15,217 nt of DNA from Pseudomonadota bacterium (GCA_023432845.1 JAEZEY010000247.1:1-15217), one strand, 5' to 3'; positions 1 to 7,496 are shown, numbered from the stretch's first letter. Translations and numbers: made by a program. Notes: generated from the letters alone by a model not told the origin.

Positions 1-1180
1 GGTTCTGCAGCACACGCCGGTACTCTTGGAAGCCGGCGAGCTGCTTGCGGTATTCGTCCGAATCCTTGCCGTAGACAAGCCGGGTCGAGAGGAGTTGCGC
101 CATCGCACGGATGTGGCGCGGGTCGGCCGGATCGAGGACCCCGTCCTTCGTCAGACGGTCGCGTACGACCCGGGTGAAGGTCTTGAGATTGACCGAAATG
201 GCGTTGGACCAGTCCCTGCCGAACTTGCCGCGCGCAGCGACGTCCAGGGCATCGATCATAGCCGCGGCTTGCGCCTCCGCCTGCTTTCGCTCGTACTCCA
301 CCGTGGCCGCGGCGCTATCCTGTTTGGCACGCGCCGCGAACGTCCGCAGGATATTGTCCACCACCTCGGCTTCGTTCGCCGCCGTCAGTCGTTCCCGCAC
401 CCGGTCGCTGGGCTCGGCCGTCGCAGCGGCGATGGAATCGGCGCGTTCCTGTGCAAGATCCATGCGATGATCGCGGACGATATATGAATAGAGACCCGCA
501 GTCTGGAGCTGGACACGAATGTCGGCCTGCGTCTGTTCGTCTCCGCTCTTATACTTCTGGTAAAGTTCCTCGATATTGCCGTCGACGAACTTTCCCTGCA
601 GATATTTCATCACTCCGACTGTCGTTTCCGCGGCGGTGAAGACGGCCGCGGCCGGCGTCATGGAGATCAGCGCCCGGCCGGCAAATTCATAGGCCGCCGT
701 CGGATCGCCGCCCGCGGCCTGGCCGAGGACGTCGGATATTTCGTTGATCTTGTCGACGCCACCAAGCAGCGCGCCCATCTGCCCGCGAAGCTCGGGGTCG
801 GTCAGTCCCTTGGTCAACGTCTGCCCAAGCGCCACGGCGACCTGGGCCGAGGCTGCCTTGACGGCCTCCGGGTCCCCCAGAAGGGCTGCGTTGGCGGCGT
901 TTTCGGCGAGCTTGTTGATCTCCTCCGCTGAGAGAGCGACCGTTCCGAGCGTGCGCACCAGCTTTTTGTTCGCGCCCGAACGGTAGATCTTCTTGTAAAG
1001 GGCGATGATCGCCGCCTTGGACTGATCCTTGATCGCTTCCTTGGCCCTTTCGTCGGCATAGGACGCGATCGCCGCCTTCGCGTCTTCAAGGATTGTTGTC
1101 GGCTGGGCGGCGGCAGGAGCGAACCAGAGCATACATGCAATTACGGTGGCGGGGGCGCGGAGCGCATGGCGAAAATTCAT
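1..1180 (-). CDS. Secreted alpha-helical protein of unknown function (partial, C-terminus beyond window)
   Basis: The frame is open without a stop from the ATG at 1180 down to position 1 (393 codons), so the gene continues outside the window. The start is supported by GAGG six bases upstream. The N-terminus looks like a Sec signal peptide: basic MNFRHALR, a hydrophobic stretch to about residue 22, then AAA before Gln26. The mature part is Ala-, Lys- and Glu-rich and reads as mostly helical, with long charged stretches near residues 235-320 that could form coiled coil. I see no catalytic motif and do not recognise the family. It is the third gene of a three-gene minus-strand unit, starting 8 bases after the stop of the secreted triple-module protein, with its ribosome site lying in that gap. 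Export and co-expression with that protein are inferred. A VIAC stretch at residues 13-16 resembles a lipobox but is followed by more hydrophobic residues, so a soluble periplasmic protein is preferred. Confidence 0.8.
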   Translation of the reverse strand, partial: MNFRHALRAPATVIACMLWFAPAAAQPTTILEDAKAAIASYADERAKEAIKDQSKAAIIALYKKIYRSGANKKLVRTLGTVALSAEEINKLAENAANAALLGDPEAVKAASAQVAVALGQTLTKGLTDPELRGQMGALLGGVDKINEISDVLGQAAGGDPTAAYEFAGRALISMTPAAAVFTAAETTVGVMKYLQGKFVDGNIEELYQKYKSGDEQTQADIRVQLQTAGLYSYIVRDHRMDLAQERADSIAAATAEPSDRVRERLTAANEAEVVDNILRTFAARAKQDSAAATVEYERKQAEAQAAAMIDALDVAARGKFGRDWSNAISVNLKTFTRVVRDRLTKDGVLDPADPRHIRAMAQLLSTRLVYGKDSDEYRKQLAGFQEYRRVLQN

Positions 1181-1184
1181 GATT

Positions 1185-1190
1185 CACCTC
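1185..1190 (-). promoter_or_regulatory. Shine-Dalgarno site GAGGTG of the secreted helical protein gene
   Basis: GAGGTG lies directly upstream of the ATG at 1180 and overlaps the TGA stop (1189-1191) of the preceding gene. Ribosomes ending on the upstream gene would stop on this site, which suggests translational coupling. Confidence 0.6.
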
Positions 1191-3282
1191 AATTCCGCGA
1201 CGCCTGGACGAATTCGGACGTGTCGAGATTTTCGAAAGGATCGGCCACCATTCGTTGCCCGGGCATCCACAACGTCGGTCCGCCCGGCGCAGGTCGCGTC
1301 CTGTCGAGGCTCGCGAGCAACAACTCCAGCAGCGGCGCTCCGTCCTCCACCGGCTCACCGATTGCGCGATAGGCGATGGAAAGTCGCGAGCCGTCGGCGA
1401 ACGGTTCCTCGAAGAAGATGTGGTCGATCTCGATCTCACCGGATTTTTCACGCAGGCGGATAGCCGGCGCACCGGCGATCACGTCATGCTCGATGCGTTC
1501 GATGCCGGAGCTCGGCATCGGACGGTCCGCAGGCCACAGGATGACCAGTATGTCGGCCCCCGCGTCGGGCCGAACGATCGTCATCAAGCGCCCTGAATCG
1601 TCCGGCTGCAGCTGCCAGCCGAGGGGCGGCTCGAAGGAAACCGGGCCGAGCCAGACCCGCGCTTCCTCATCCTCGGGCGCAGGCAAGTACGGCCGCGCGG
1701 GCGATGCGGTGCGTCCCGCCGCCGCGTCTTGAGGCGAATCGGTCGCCTGCCGTTTGTCGGGTTTGGCCTCGACGCCGGGCGGACTAATGGCGCCGCCGCG
1801 ATCTGCGGGCGCACTGTCCAGATCCGGCACCTCGCGAAAATCAACCGAAAGGGCATCCTTGGCGGGGCGGGCGACGTCGATGATGAGCTTGTCGCGCAGC
1901 GACACGAAGGAGAAGCGAGCGTCCCCGTTGCCACTCAGCATCTCATCGTAAAGCGGATTGAAGAAATCGCTGGTGCGGCCCTGCGGGTCATAGTCGAAAT
2001 TGATCCCGTAAACCGGATAGCTCCGGTTTCGGCATAACATGACCCATTCGAGACGGGCCTGCTTGCGCTTGCGGATTACCGCGAGTGTCGAATGGTTCCA
2101 GGCGGTGAGTGCAACGGCCTCGCAATCATCGGCGATATGGCGAGCGACCGCTTTCATCTGGGGCGACAGCGGTGTTTGCCGCTGCACCGGCGCGGCGACC
2201 GGCTCCGCCGGCCCGCTTTTCACCAGGGCAACGGCGTCCGCTCCCGTGCGCAGGCTCTTGACGCTCTCGTTCAGTGTTGCCTGCAAGGCCGCGGGGGCCG
2301 AGCGCGCATGCAAGAAGGCCGCGATATAGGCGCGGTCGCCGCTGGTCGCTTTGAACAGCCAGGAACGTCCTTCGGAGAAAGCGAGGCGCACGCCTTCCAC
2401 CGGATATATCTGCGCGAGCATGTCGACATACCGGCCCTCAAGGGAACCGATGCGCAGGTCGCCGTCGCCTTCAATGCTGTTGGGCAGGACTGAGTTGTCA
2501 TAGTACATGCCCTCGAAGTCCTCGACGCGGCCGCTCAGATCACGCTCGGCCGTTCCCGTGAGCGCCGCGATGAGGATGAGCGCCTGTCCGTCCGGTGACG
2601 ACAATGTGACAACGCGGGTGCCGTCACGTTCCGTGACGCCCTTGCGCCAGCCTGCCGGATAGCGAAGCGCGAACTGCCCCGCGGCGTCATGCAGTACATT
2701 GCGATCGATCGCCGCGGCGCCGGCAGTCTGTCCGGATTGTTGCTGCTTGGCTTGTTCCTTCTCGGCTTGTTGTTTCGTCTTGCCGTTCACCCGTCGTTTT
2801 GGCGTTGCGGCCGATGATTTACCGAAACGGATACGCGCCAGGAGGTCGTCGAAGAGCGGCGAGATGGCGGACAGTTCGCGTGCCGTGGATTCCAGGACCA
2901 GCAGCAGCTTGCGGCCGTCCCGGCGCTTTTCGTCGAGCACGACCATCAGGGTCTGCCCGTTCGGGAACACCGAATGAATGTAGGTGGCCGGCTTGCCCGC
3001 CACCTTGATCCTCTTGTGGGATTTGATGACGTCGTACCCGAGGATCGGCTCGTCCTGGAACCACCATTCGACGCGCAACTCGAAATCGCGCTTCGGGCTC
3101 TGCAGGACGAAGGCACGGTCCCTTTGTTGGCGTGTGACCTTCCAGTCCGCGGGCGCTTCGAATGTAACGTCTCCCATCCGGTAGGCGGTCCACTCATCGG
3201 CCAAGCCGATCCCGCTGCCGAACATCGTCATCAAGATCAGGGCAGCCAGCCACCGAAGGCCGGCGGAGAAGACTCTAGGCAC
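1189..3282 (-). CDS. Secreted protein with three Mog1/PsbP (DUF1795)-like modules
   Basis: The preferred start is the GTG at 3282 (697 residues): GGAG lies seven bases upstream, and the start overlaps the previous gene's stop by 8 nt (GTGCCTAG). The longer reading from GTG 3312 would add ten residues in front of the signal peptide. The N-terminus is a Sec signal peptide (hydrophobic residues 9-27, likely cut after GLA before Asp29). Three stretches share the pattern of a beta strand then a proline-containing Trp loop: FEAPADWKV at about 41-49, FALRYPAGW at 204-212 and FEPPLGWQL at 550-558. Each is followed by roughly 100-140 residues with alternating strands and a C-terminal helix (about 36-155, 198-346, 543-663). 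This fits the Mog1/PsbP or DcrB/DUF1795 fold. Between modules 2 and 3 lie a different domain (375-485) and a Pro/Ala-rich linker. The role is unknown; a periplasmic or envelope location is inferred from the signal peptide and neighbours. Confidence 0.82.
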   Translation of the reverse strand: MPRVFSAGLRWLAALILMTMFGSGIGLADEWTAYRMGDVTFEAPADWKVTRQQRDRAFVLQSPKRDFELRVEWWFQDEPILGYDVIKSHKRIKVAGKPATYIHSVFPNGQTLMVVLDEKRRDGRKLLLVLESTARELSAISPLFDDLLARIRFGKSSAATPKRRVNGKTKQQAEKEQAKQQQSGQTAGAAAIDRNVLHDAAGQFALRYPAGWRKGVTERDGTRVVTLSSPDGQALILIAALTGTAERDLSGRVEDFEGMYYDNSVLPNSIEGDGDLRIGSLEGRYVDMLAQIYPVEGVRLAFSEGRSWLFKATSGDRAYIAAFLHARSAPAALQATLNESVKSLRTGADAVALVKSGPAEPVAAPVQRQTPLSPQMKAVARHIADDCEAVALTAWNHSTLAVIRKRKQARLEWVMLCRNRSYPVYGINFDYDPQGRTSDFFNPLYDEMLSGNGDARFSFVSLRDKLIIDVARPAKDALSVDFREVPDLDSAPADRGGAISPPGVEAKPDKRQATDSPQDAAAGRTASPARPYLPAPEDEEARVWLGPVSFEPPLGWQLQPDDSGRLMTIVRPDAGADILVILWPADRPMPSSGIERIEHDVIAGAPAIRLREKSGEIEIDHIFFEEPFADGSRLSIAYRAIGEPVEDGAPLLELLLASLDRTRPAPGGPTLWMPGQRMVADPFENLDTSEFVQASRN

Positions 3283-4003
3283 CTTGATTCTCCAATTTGT
3301 CTGATCCTGCACGCGTCATTGCCGGATCGAACGCGACGCCATGCGCCACAAGCGCCGCGCGCACCTGCCGGTAAGGTCTTTCGAAGCCATCTCGCGGAAT
3401 CACGGCCGAGCGTCCATTTGCGAGACGCAGCCGCACACCGGTGGTATCCCGCGCCAGCGCAACGGCCCCCGCCGCCGTGTAACGTCCGGTCGCGGCGAGC
3501 CACGGCACGAGCGCACGAACCCAGGCGGGAAGGCCGCTCCTGTAAGGCTCGACACCGACGATCGCGCCGTAGGGTATGTGATGTATCTGGCGGGCGGACG
3601 CCAGCCGCAGACCCTCGTCTTCGATACGCAGCCAGGCGCTCGCACGATGAGCCGCCACGGCCAGGATCGCGAGACTGCCGAAGGCCAGCGGCCAGGTCAG
3701 GACCGCCATGGGATGAATGCCGCCGAACAGACTGGTGTCTTCTTGTCCGAACCAGAACGGCATGGCGAAAAAGAAGCTGACCAAAGCGAAACCCAGCGCG
3801 TCCGGGATGATGATGGAAGGCAGCCGATCATGGATCAGCGCTCCTTGCGGCGGTGCCGCACCCGGCAGGAACAAGTAGAACGCCAACCCGGCCCCAAGGA
3901 GTATGGCCGCGACAGCGGGGCGCTGCAGGCACACAAAGCCTGCGACACACAGCACCAAGGTTCCGGAGCGCCGTAAGTACTCAAGGCTGCCTGCTCGCGT
4001 CAT
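3275..4003 (-). CDS. Multi-pass membrane protein with C-terminal PH-like domain, unknown function
   Basis: 242 residues from the ATG at 4003. Four hydrophobic segments are visible near residues 13-28, 31-47, 66-86 and 98-118, the middle pair separated by a short loop. The C-terminal 120 residues are soluble and begin AWLRIEDEGL, then IPYGAIVGVEP and a strand-rich stretch with VRLRLANGR. That layout (membrane anchor followed by a bacterial PH-like beta domain, with Ile-Pro-Tyr before a strand) resembles the bPH/YcxB-type domains, but the match is by eye only. It is the first gene of the minus-strand trio; its last codons carry the GGAG ribosome site and overlap the GTG of the next gene. No clear Shine-Dalgarno precedes its own ATG (only GAGT nine bases upstream). 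It may anchor or recruit the two secreted partners, which is inference. Confidence 0.8.
   Translation of the reverse strand: MTRAGSLEYLRRSGTLVLCVAGFVCLQRPAVAAILLGAGLAFYLFLPGAAPPQGALIHDRLPSIIIPDALGFALVSFFFAMPFWFGQEDTSLFGGIHPMAVLTWPLAFGSLAILAVAAHRASAWLRIEDEGLRLASARQIHHIPYGAIVGVEPYRSGLPAWVRALVPWLAATGRYTAAGAVALARDTTGVRLRLANGRSAVIPRDGFERPYRQVRAALVAHGVAFDPAMTRAGSDKLENQGA
3290..3293 (-). promoter_or_regulatory. Shine-Dalgarno GGAG that fixes the GTG start at 3282
   Basis: GGAG sits seven bases before the GTG at 3282, inside the last codons of the upstream membrane protein gene. No comparable site precedes the alternative GTG at 3312, so this site decides the start of the secreted triple-module protein. 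Confidence 0.55.
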
Positions 4004-4018
4004 GATGACTCATACTCG

Positions 4019-4050
4019 TCCAACGAGATCTACTTAGATGCTTCGTTGGA
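4019..4050. promoter_or_regulatory. 32-nt inverted repeat upstream of the envelope operon
   Basis: TCCAACGA (4019-4026) pairs perfectly with TCGTTGGA (4043-4050). Inside, ATCT and AGAT can form a second short stem around ACTT. It begins 16 bases upstream of the ATG at 4003, so it is either an operator dyad or a hairpin in the 5' leader of the operon. It is not followed by a T-run, so a terminator is unlikely. Confidence 0.5.
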
Positions 4051-4118
4051 TGACGATATGATTTCGGTCAATCGCGAGGACAAACAAGCCGTTGTAGGGG
4101 CAAACGAGGACGGTACCG

Positions 4119-4135
4119 CGGTAGGTCATCTACCG
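4119..4135. promoter_or_regulatory. Inverted repeat CGGTAG-N5-CTACCG
   Basis: A perfect six-base dyad with a five-base centre (GTCAT). It lies 115 bases upstream of the envelope operon start and 169 bases beyond the DksA-like stop. It could be an operator or a weak hairpin; the sequence does not decide. Confidence 0.35.
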
Positions 4136-4303
4136 AGGCCAATCTCAATCTGCCATGAGCCCGGCTCGATGCGGCTAAGCATAAAAGGATCGGACGTTCA
4201 GAGGCGAACTCGCGCGAGAGTCTGCGAGAAAATGTCGCAATGCAGTCACTCTCTTTCCGTCACCGTTTCGGGTTTTCAAATCCGATGCCGCCGCACGACC
4301 TTC

Positions 4304-4645
4304 TCACTGTCCTGCGGCAGACTGCTCCTGGCGCGCGCATTCGATGCACAAGGCCGCCTCCGGGCGCGCCGCCAGGCGTGGAGCTGCAATCTCGTTGCCA
4401 CACCGCACGCATTGGCCATAGGTGCCATTCTCGATCCGCGTCAATGCGCGCGAGACAGAGGCGATCTCACGCGCGATGAGCGCAGCCTGTCCTTCGAGCG
4501 AAGAGTCGTCCTCCTTCTGCACGGCTTGTTCGGACGAATCGGCATCGAGCGGCTCGGTCAAATCCTTCTCAACGCGCATGTGCCGCTCCTTCAGCTCTGC
4601 AAGCTGTGCCTCAAGGCGGGCTTTCGCGGTGGCCATATCAGTCAT
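4304..4645 (-). CDS. Short TraR/DksA-family zinc finger protein
   Basis: 113 residues from the ATG at 4645, chosen because AGGAG stands seven bases upstream; the frame is open further back to 4774 without such a site. An N-terminal helical half (residues 5-30) leads to a tip-like DADSSEQA. A second helix follows, then a C4 zinc finger with Cys79, Cys82, Cys100 and Cys103, with the family-typical YGQCVRCG and ARPEAALCIEC. DksA acts in the secondary channel of RNA polymerase through an Asp-x-x-Asp-x-Ala coiled-coil tip; here Asp36, Glu39 and Ala41 occupy those places. So an RNA-polymerase-binding regulator is plausible, though shorter than the 151-residue E. coli DksA. It lies 135 bases downstream of the Pat-like gene on the same strand and may be co-transcribed or have its own promoter. 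Family assignment is firm; the regulon is unknown. Confidence 0.9.
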   Translation of the reverse strand: MTDMATAKARLEAQLAELKERHMRVEKDLTEPLDADSSEQAVQKEDDSSLEGQAALIAREIASVSRALTRIENGTYGQCVRCGNEIAAPRLAARPEAALCIECARQEQSAAGQ

Positions 4646-4652
4646 CACAGCA

Positions 4653-4657
4653 CTCCT
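4653..4657 (-). promoter_or_regulatory. Shine-Dalgarno AGGAG of the DksA-like gene
   Basis: AGGAG ends seven bases before the ATG at 4645 and decides the start against the upstream in-frame ATGs. Confidence 0.6.
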
Positions 4658-4687
4658 CATATTCATTTTAATAAGTTTAGCATGTAC

Positions 4688-4703
4688 TGGCCGAGCGCGG
4701 CCA
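4688..4703. promoter_or_regulatory. Inverted repeat TGGCCG-AGCG-CGGCCA before the DksA-like gene
   Basis: A perfect six-base stem with a four-base loop lies between the Pat-like stop (4781) and the DksA-like start (4645). In the minus direction it is followed by an AT-rich stretch but not an immediate T-run. It may be a processing or attenuating hairpin between the two genes, or an operator. Confidence 0.35.
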
Positions 4704-4780
4704 TCCTTGATGAGCGCGATGCGAATGTGATGCACGGCGTGCGGGCCGAAAGCCGTAACCGCGAGTTTCGTCACGACGCA

Positions 4781-7438
4781 TTATTTTAGACTTTTGCTGC
4801 AGACGCTATCAGCGCCGGCTGAGATGCGCCTGAAGCCAAGTTCGTCAGCGAGGCGCGCCAGCTCGCCCTTTTTAGCCGGAAAGCGCAGCTCGGCGTTGCG
4901 CACGCCCAGCGTCTCCAGCGCCGCCAGCAGACCCCGCGTCGCGCCGGCGCCAACTTCGTGTGCGGCCCGGTCAGGGCGCATGAGGAGGGCGCATTCGGCC
5001 GTTTCGAAGTCGGGATCGCTGACCGACCGGACCAGCGCCGCCATGCGCTCGCCGTCAAAGGCGACAAGCGTCATCTCCCGCTCATAGTCGATCTGCGTGA
5101 GCCGTGCCGCAGTGTCGTGGCTTGGGTGACGGAGCGGGGCGAAGAACGGGTGCCACAGGCCGTCATGGCCGACGGCTTCGGCCAGCGCCCGCAGCGCCGG
5201 CTCGTCTTCCGGCCTGATGGGCCGGATTGCAATCTGCCGTCCTCCCGCGGTCATCGTGCTTTCCAGTTGTTGCGGATAGGGACGGATCGCCATGCGCGCT
5301 TGCCGCGCACCCGCCGCATGCTGAACCCGGATCCGGCAGTCGACTGCGATCACGCCGTTCGCATCACAGAGCAGGGGATTGATATCGATTTCGCTGACCT
5401 CGTCGTGATCTGCGGCGATATTGCCGAGTTGCATCAGAACAGCGACCACACCGTCGATATCGGCGGCGGGACGGTTGCGGAATCCCTTGAGCAGCGAGGC
5501 TATACGCGTGCGCTCGATCTGCGCGCGGGCCAGGGCCGTGTTGAGCGGCGGCAGTTCGAGCGACTTGTCACGGACGACTTCGACCGCCGTGCCGCCATGG
5601 CCGAACAGGATCATGGGGCCGAACACGGGGTCCGTCGTCACACCGGCAATTAACTCATAGGCGCCGGGACGCTGGATCATTTCCTGAACGACAAAGCCTT
5701 CAAGCCGCGCCTGCGGCTGTTTCTTCGATACGCTCGCGGTGATGGCTGCGGCGGCCCGTTCGACGGCCGCTGCGCCGACGAGATTGAGCGCCACGCCGCC
5801 GACGTCTGATTTGTGGATGACGTCGCGCGATCGGATCTTGAGCGCGACCGGCGTGTCGAATTCGTCGGCGATCACGGCCGCAGCTTTGCCGTCGGCGGCG
5901 TGTGCGGTCCGGACAAACGGAATGCCGTAGCAGTCCAGAAAGGCCGCAATCTCCACCGTATCGAGCCATTCACGCCCATCAGCCAGAGCCTGCCGGATAT
6001 AGGTGCTCGCCTTTTCGCGTTCCTTTGCCGGCACCTGGGCGATGGCCGAGGGCGTCTCCAGCAGCAGCTCCTGGCTCTGCCGGTAGCGGACGAGGTGCAT
6101 GAAGGAATGGACCGCGCGTTCGGGTGTCTCGTAGGTCGGAATGTGCGCTTGCGCGAGCCGCGCCCGCCCACTTTTGACGGTTGCCTCGCCGATCCACGAT
6201 GCGAACACGTTCTTGCGCGCGGGCTTGTCGCCCTCCGGCAGAACGCTGATAAGACCATCGGCCGCTTCCTCCGACGTGACCACCGACGTGGGGCAATAGA
6301 TGACCAGAACATTCTGGACAGCCGGGTCCTCGAGCAGCGCCGTCATGGTGCGGGCATAACGCTCGGTCCCGGCGTCGCCGATGATGTCGACGGGATTGGC
6401 GCGGCTCCACGTGCGCGGCAGCACCGCATCGAGTTTGGCGATCGTCTCTGCGGATAGGGAGGCGAGCCGCCCGCCTTCCGCGATCAACTGGTCGGTGGCG
6501 AGGACCCCGGCGCCGCCCCCATTGCCGACGATGACCAGATCATTGGACGCCTGCCTGGGCATGCGCGCCAGTGTCGCCGCCGCGTCGAAGACCTCCTCGA
6601 AGCCGGTCACGCGCAATATGCCGGCGCGGCGGAAGGCCGCATCGTAAACGGCATCGGCACCGGCCAGTGCGCCGGTGTGGGAGCTGACCGCGCGTGCGCC
6701 TTCCTCGGCGCGGCCCGCCTTGATGGCGACGACCGGCTTGACGCGCGCGGCGCGCCGCGCCGCTGACATGAATTTGCGCGCCTGGGTAAGGCCCTCGGCG
6801 TAGATGAGGATCGCGTCGGTGCCGCAGTCCATGGCGAAGTAATCGAGCATGTCGCCGAAGTCGACATCGATCATGTTGCCGACAGACACCACGGCGGAGA
6901 AGCCAATGCCGCGTGGCTGCGCCCAGTCGAGAACGCTGGTGGCGATCGCGCCCGATTGCGTGAGCAAAGCGAGGTTGCCGGGCAGGATGGGCGCCGGCGC
7001 GAACGTGGCGTTGACACCGATCCCCGGCATGGCAATGCCGAGACAGTTCGGGCCGATGATCCGCAACAGGTGCGGCCGCGCCGTCTCGAGCATCTGCTGT
7101 CTGCGCACCTTGCCTTCGGCTCCTTCAAAGCCCGCGGTCAGCACCACGGCGGCCTTGGTTCCCTTCTGTCCAAGCTCGGCAATGATCGGCGCCACCGTAT
7201 CGGGCGGCGTCGCGATGACGGCGAGATCCGGCGCCTCCGGCAGGAGGGCGGCATCGCCGAAGCAGGCCAGACCGGCCACGGCGGATTCATTGGGATTGAC
7301 CGGATAGATCGGCCCCTTGAAGCCCGCCTTGACGAGATTTGTCATCAGCGCGAGGCCGACCGATCGGGGGCGGTTGGACGCCCCGACGACAGCAATGGAA
7401 CGTGGCTGGAATAAACTGCCGAGGTTTCGAATGGACAT
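4781..7438 (-). CDS. NDP-forming acyl-CoA synthetase fused to GNAT acetyltransferase (Pat/YfiQ-like)
   Basis: 885 residues, close to the 886 of E. coli PatZ/YfiQ. Domains in order: CoA-binding Rossmann domain from residue 1 (VVGASNRPRSVG at 18-29), ligase-CoA domains with GPNCLG (129-134), LLTQSGA (158-164) and SSHTGALAG (252-260), ATP-grasp (about 495-705, with HKSDVGGVAL and EIDINPLL), and a GNAT domain (736-885). The synthetase half belongs to the ADP-forming acetyl-CoA synthetases; GNAT fusions of this kind acetylate lysines of central enzymes such as acetyl-CoA synthetase. His254 sits where ADP-forming synthetases carry the phosphorylated histidine, so the ligase half may be active. The GNAT acetyl-CoA loop reads HEVGAG in place of the canonical Q/R-x-x-G-x-G/A, a mild deviation. 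The start fits the family (MSIRNL), but no good Shine-Dalgarno is seen. It is divergent from the DUF808 gene. Confidence 0.9.
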   Translation of the reverse strand: MSIRNLGSLFQPRSIAVVGASNRPRSVGLALMTNLVKAGFKGPIYPVNPNESAVAGLACFGDAALLPEAPDLAVIATPPDTVAPIIAELGQKGTKAAVVLTAGFEGAEGKVRRQQMLETARPHLLRIIGPNCLGIAMPGIGVNATFAPAPILPGNLALLTQSGAIATSVLDWAQPRGIGFSAVVSVGNMIDVDFGDMLDYFAMDCGTDAILIYAEGLTQARKFMSAARRAARVKPVVAIKAGRAEEGARAVSSHTGALAGADAVYDAAFRRAGILRVTGFEEVFDAAATLARMPRQASNDLVIVGNGGGAGVLATDQLIAEGGRLASLSAETIAKLDAVLPRTWSRANPVDIIGDAGTERYARTMTALLEDPAVQNVLVIYCPTSVVTSEEAADGLISVLPEGDKPARKNVFASWIGEATVKSGRARLAQAHIPTYETPERAVHSFMHLVRYRQSQELLLETPSAIAQVPAKEREKASTYIRQALADGREWLDTVEIAAFLDCYGIPFVRTAHAADGKAAAVIADEFDTPVALKIRSRDVIHKSDVGGVALNLVGAAAVERAAAAITASVSKKQPQARLEGFVVQEMIQRPGAYELIAGVTTDPVFGPMILFGHGGTAVEVVRDKSLELPPLNTALARAQIERTRIASLLKGFRNRPAADIDGVVAVLMQLGNIAADHDEVSEIDINPLLCDANGVIAVDCRIRVQHAAGARQARMAIRPYPQQLESTMTAGGRQIAIRPIRPEDEPALRALAEAVGHDGLWHPFFAPLRHPSHDTAARLTQIDYEREMTLVAFDGERMAALVRSVSDPDFETAECALLMRPDRAAHEVGAGATRGLLAALETLGVRNAELRFPAKKGELARLADELGFRRISAGADSVCSKSLK

Positions 7439-7476
7439 TGCTGGATAACGCCGCGTCTGGAAAGGTCGTTTTCAGT

Positions 7477-7488
7477 GGCCATATGGCC
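7477..7488. promoter_or_regulatory. Perfect palindrome GGCCATATGGCC
   Basis: A 12-bp perfect palindrome in the 134-base spacer between the divergent Pat-like and DUF808 genes, 39 bases upstream of the Pat-like ATG. It could be an operator; on the minus strand it also overlaps where a -10 element would fall if the FixK-like box at 7509-7522 drives the Pat-like gene. Confidence 0.35.
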
Positions 7489-7496
7489 CGCATCGT

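Larger units (their letters stand above)
4004..4303. other. 300-base gene-free spacer upstream of the envelope operon
   Basis: No convincing gene is present. It must hold the promoter of the minus-strand envelope operon and the 3' end region of the DksA-like gene. Two inverted repeats stand out (4019-4050 and 4119-4135). The composition is somewhat more AT-rich than the genes. I could not assign a sigma-70 promoter or an intrinsic terminator with confidence, since neither inverted repeat is followed by a T-run in the minus direction. Confidence 0.6.

Noticed and set aside
1133..1135. Lipobox VIAC in the signal peptide of the first minus-strand partial gene
   Set aside because: The residues fit the pattern, but strongly hydrophobic residues follow the cysteine and a standard AAA cleavage site occurs later, so signal peptidase I processing is more likely.
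2974..3780. Plus-strand ORF of 268 codons across the envelope operon
   Set aside because: It is the antisense of two coupled minus-strand genes with good starts; its product is Arg/Pro-rich without features.
4646..4774. N-terminal extension of the DksA-like protein
   Set aside because: The frame is open by 43 codons upstream, but there is no ribosome site there, whereas AGGAG precedes the ATG at 4645; the added residues do not resemble the family.
4958..5653. Plus-strand ORF of 231 codons inside the Pat-like gene
   Set aside because: It is the antisense of well-defined GNAT and ATP-grasp coding sequence and has no recognisable motif or ribosome site.
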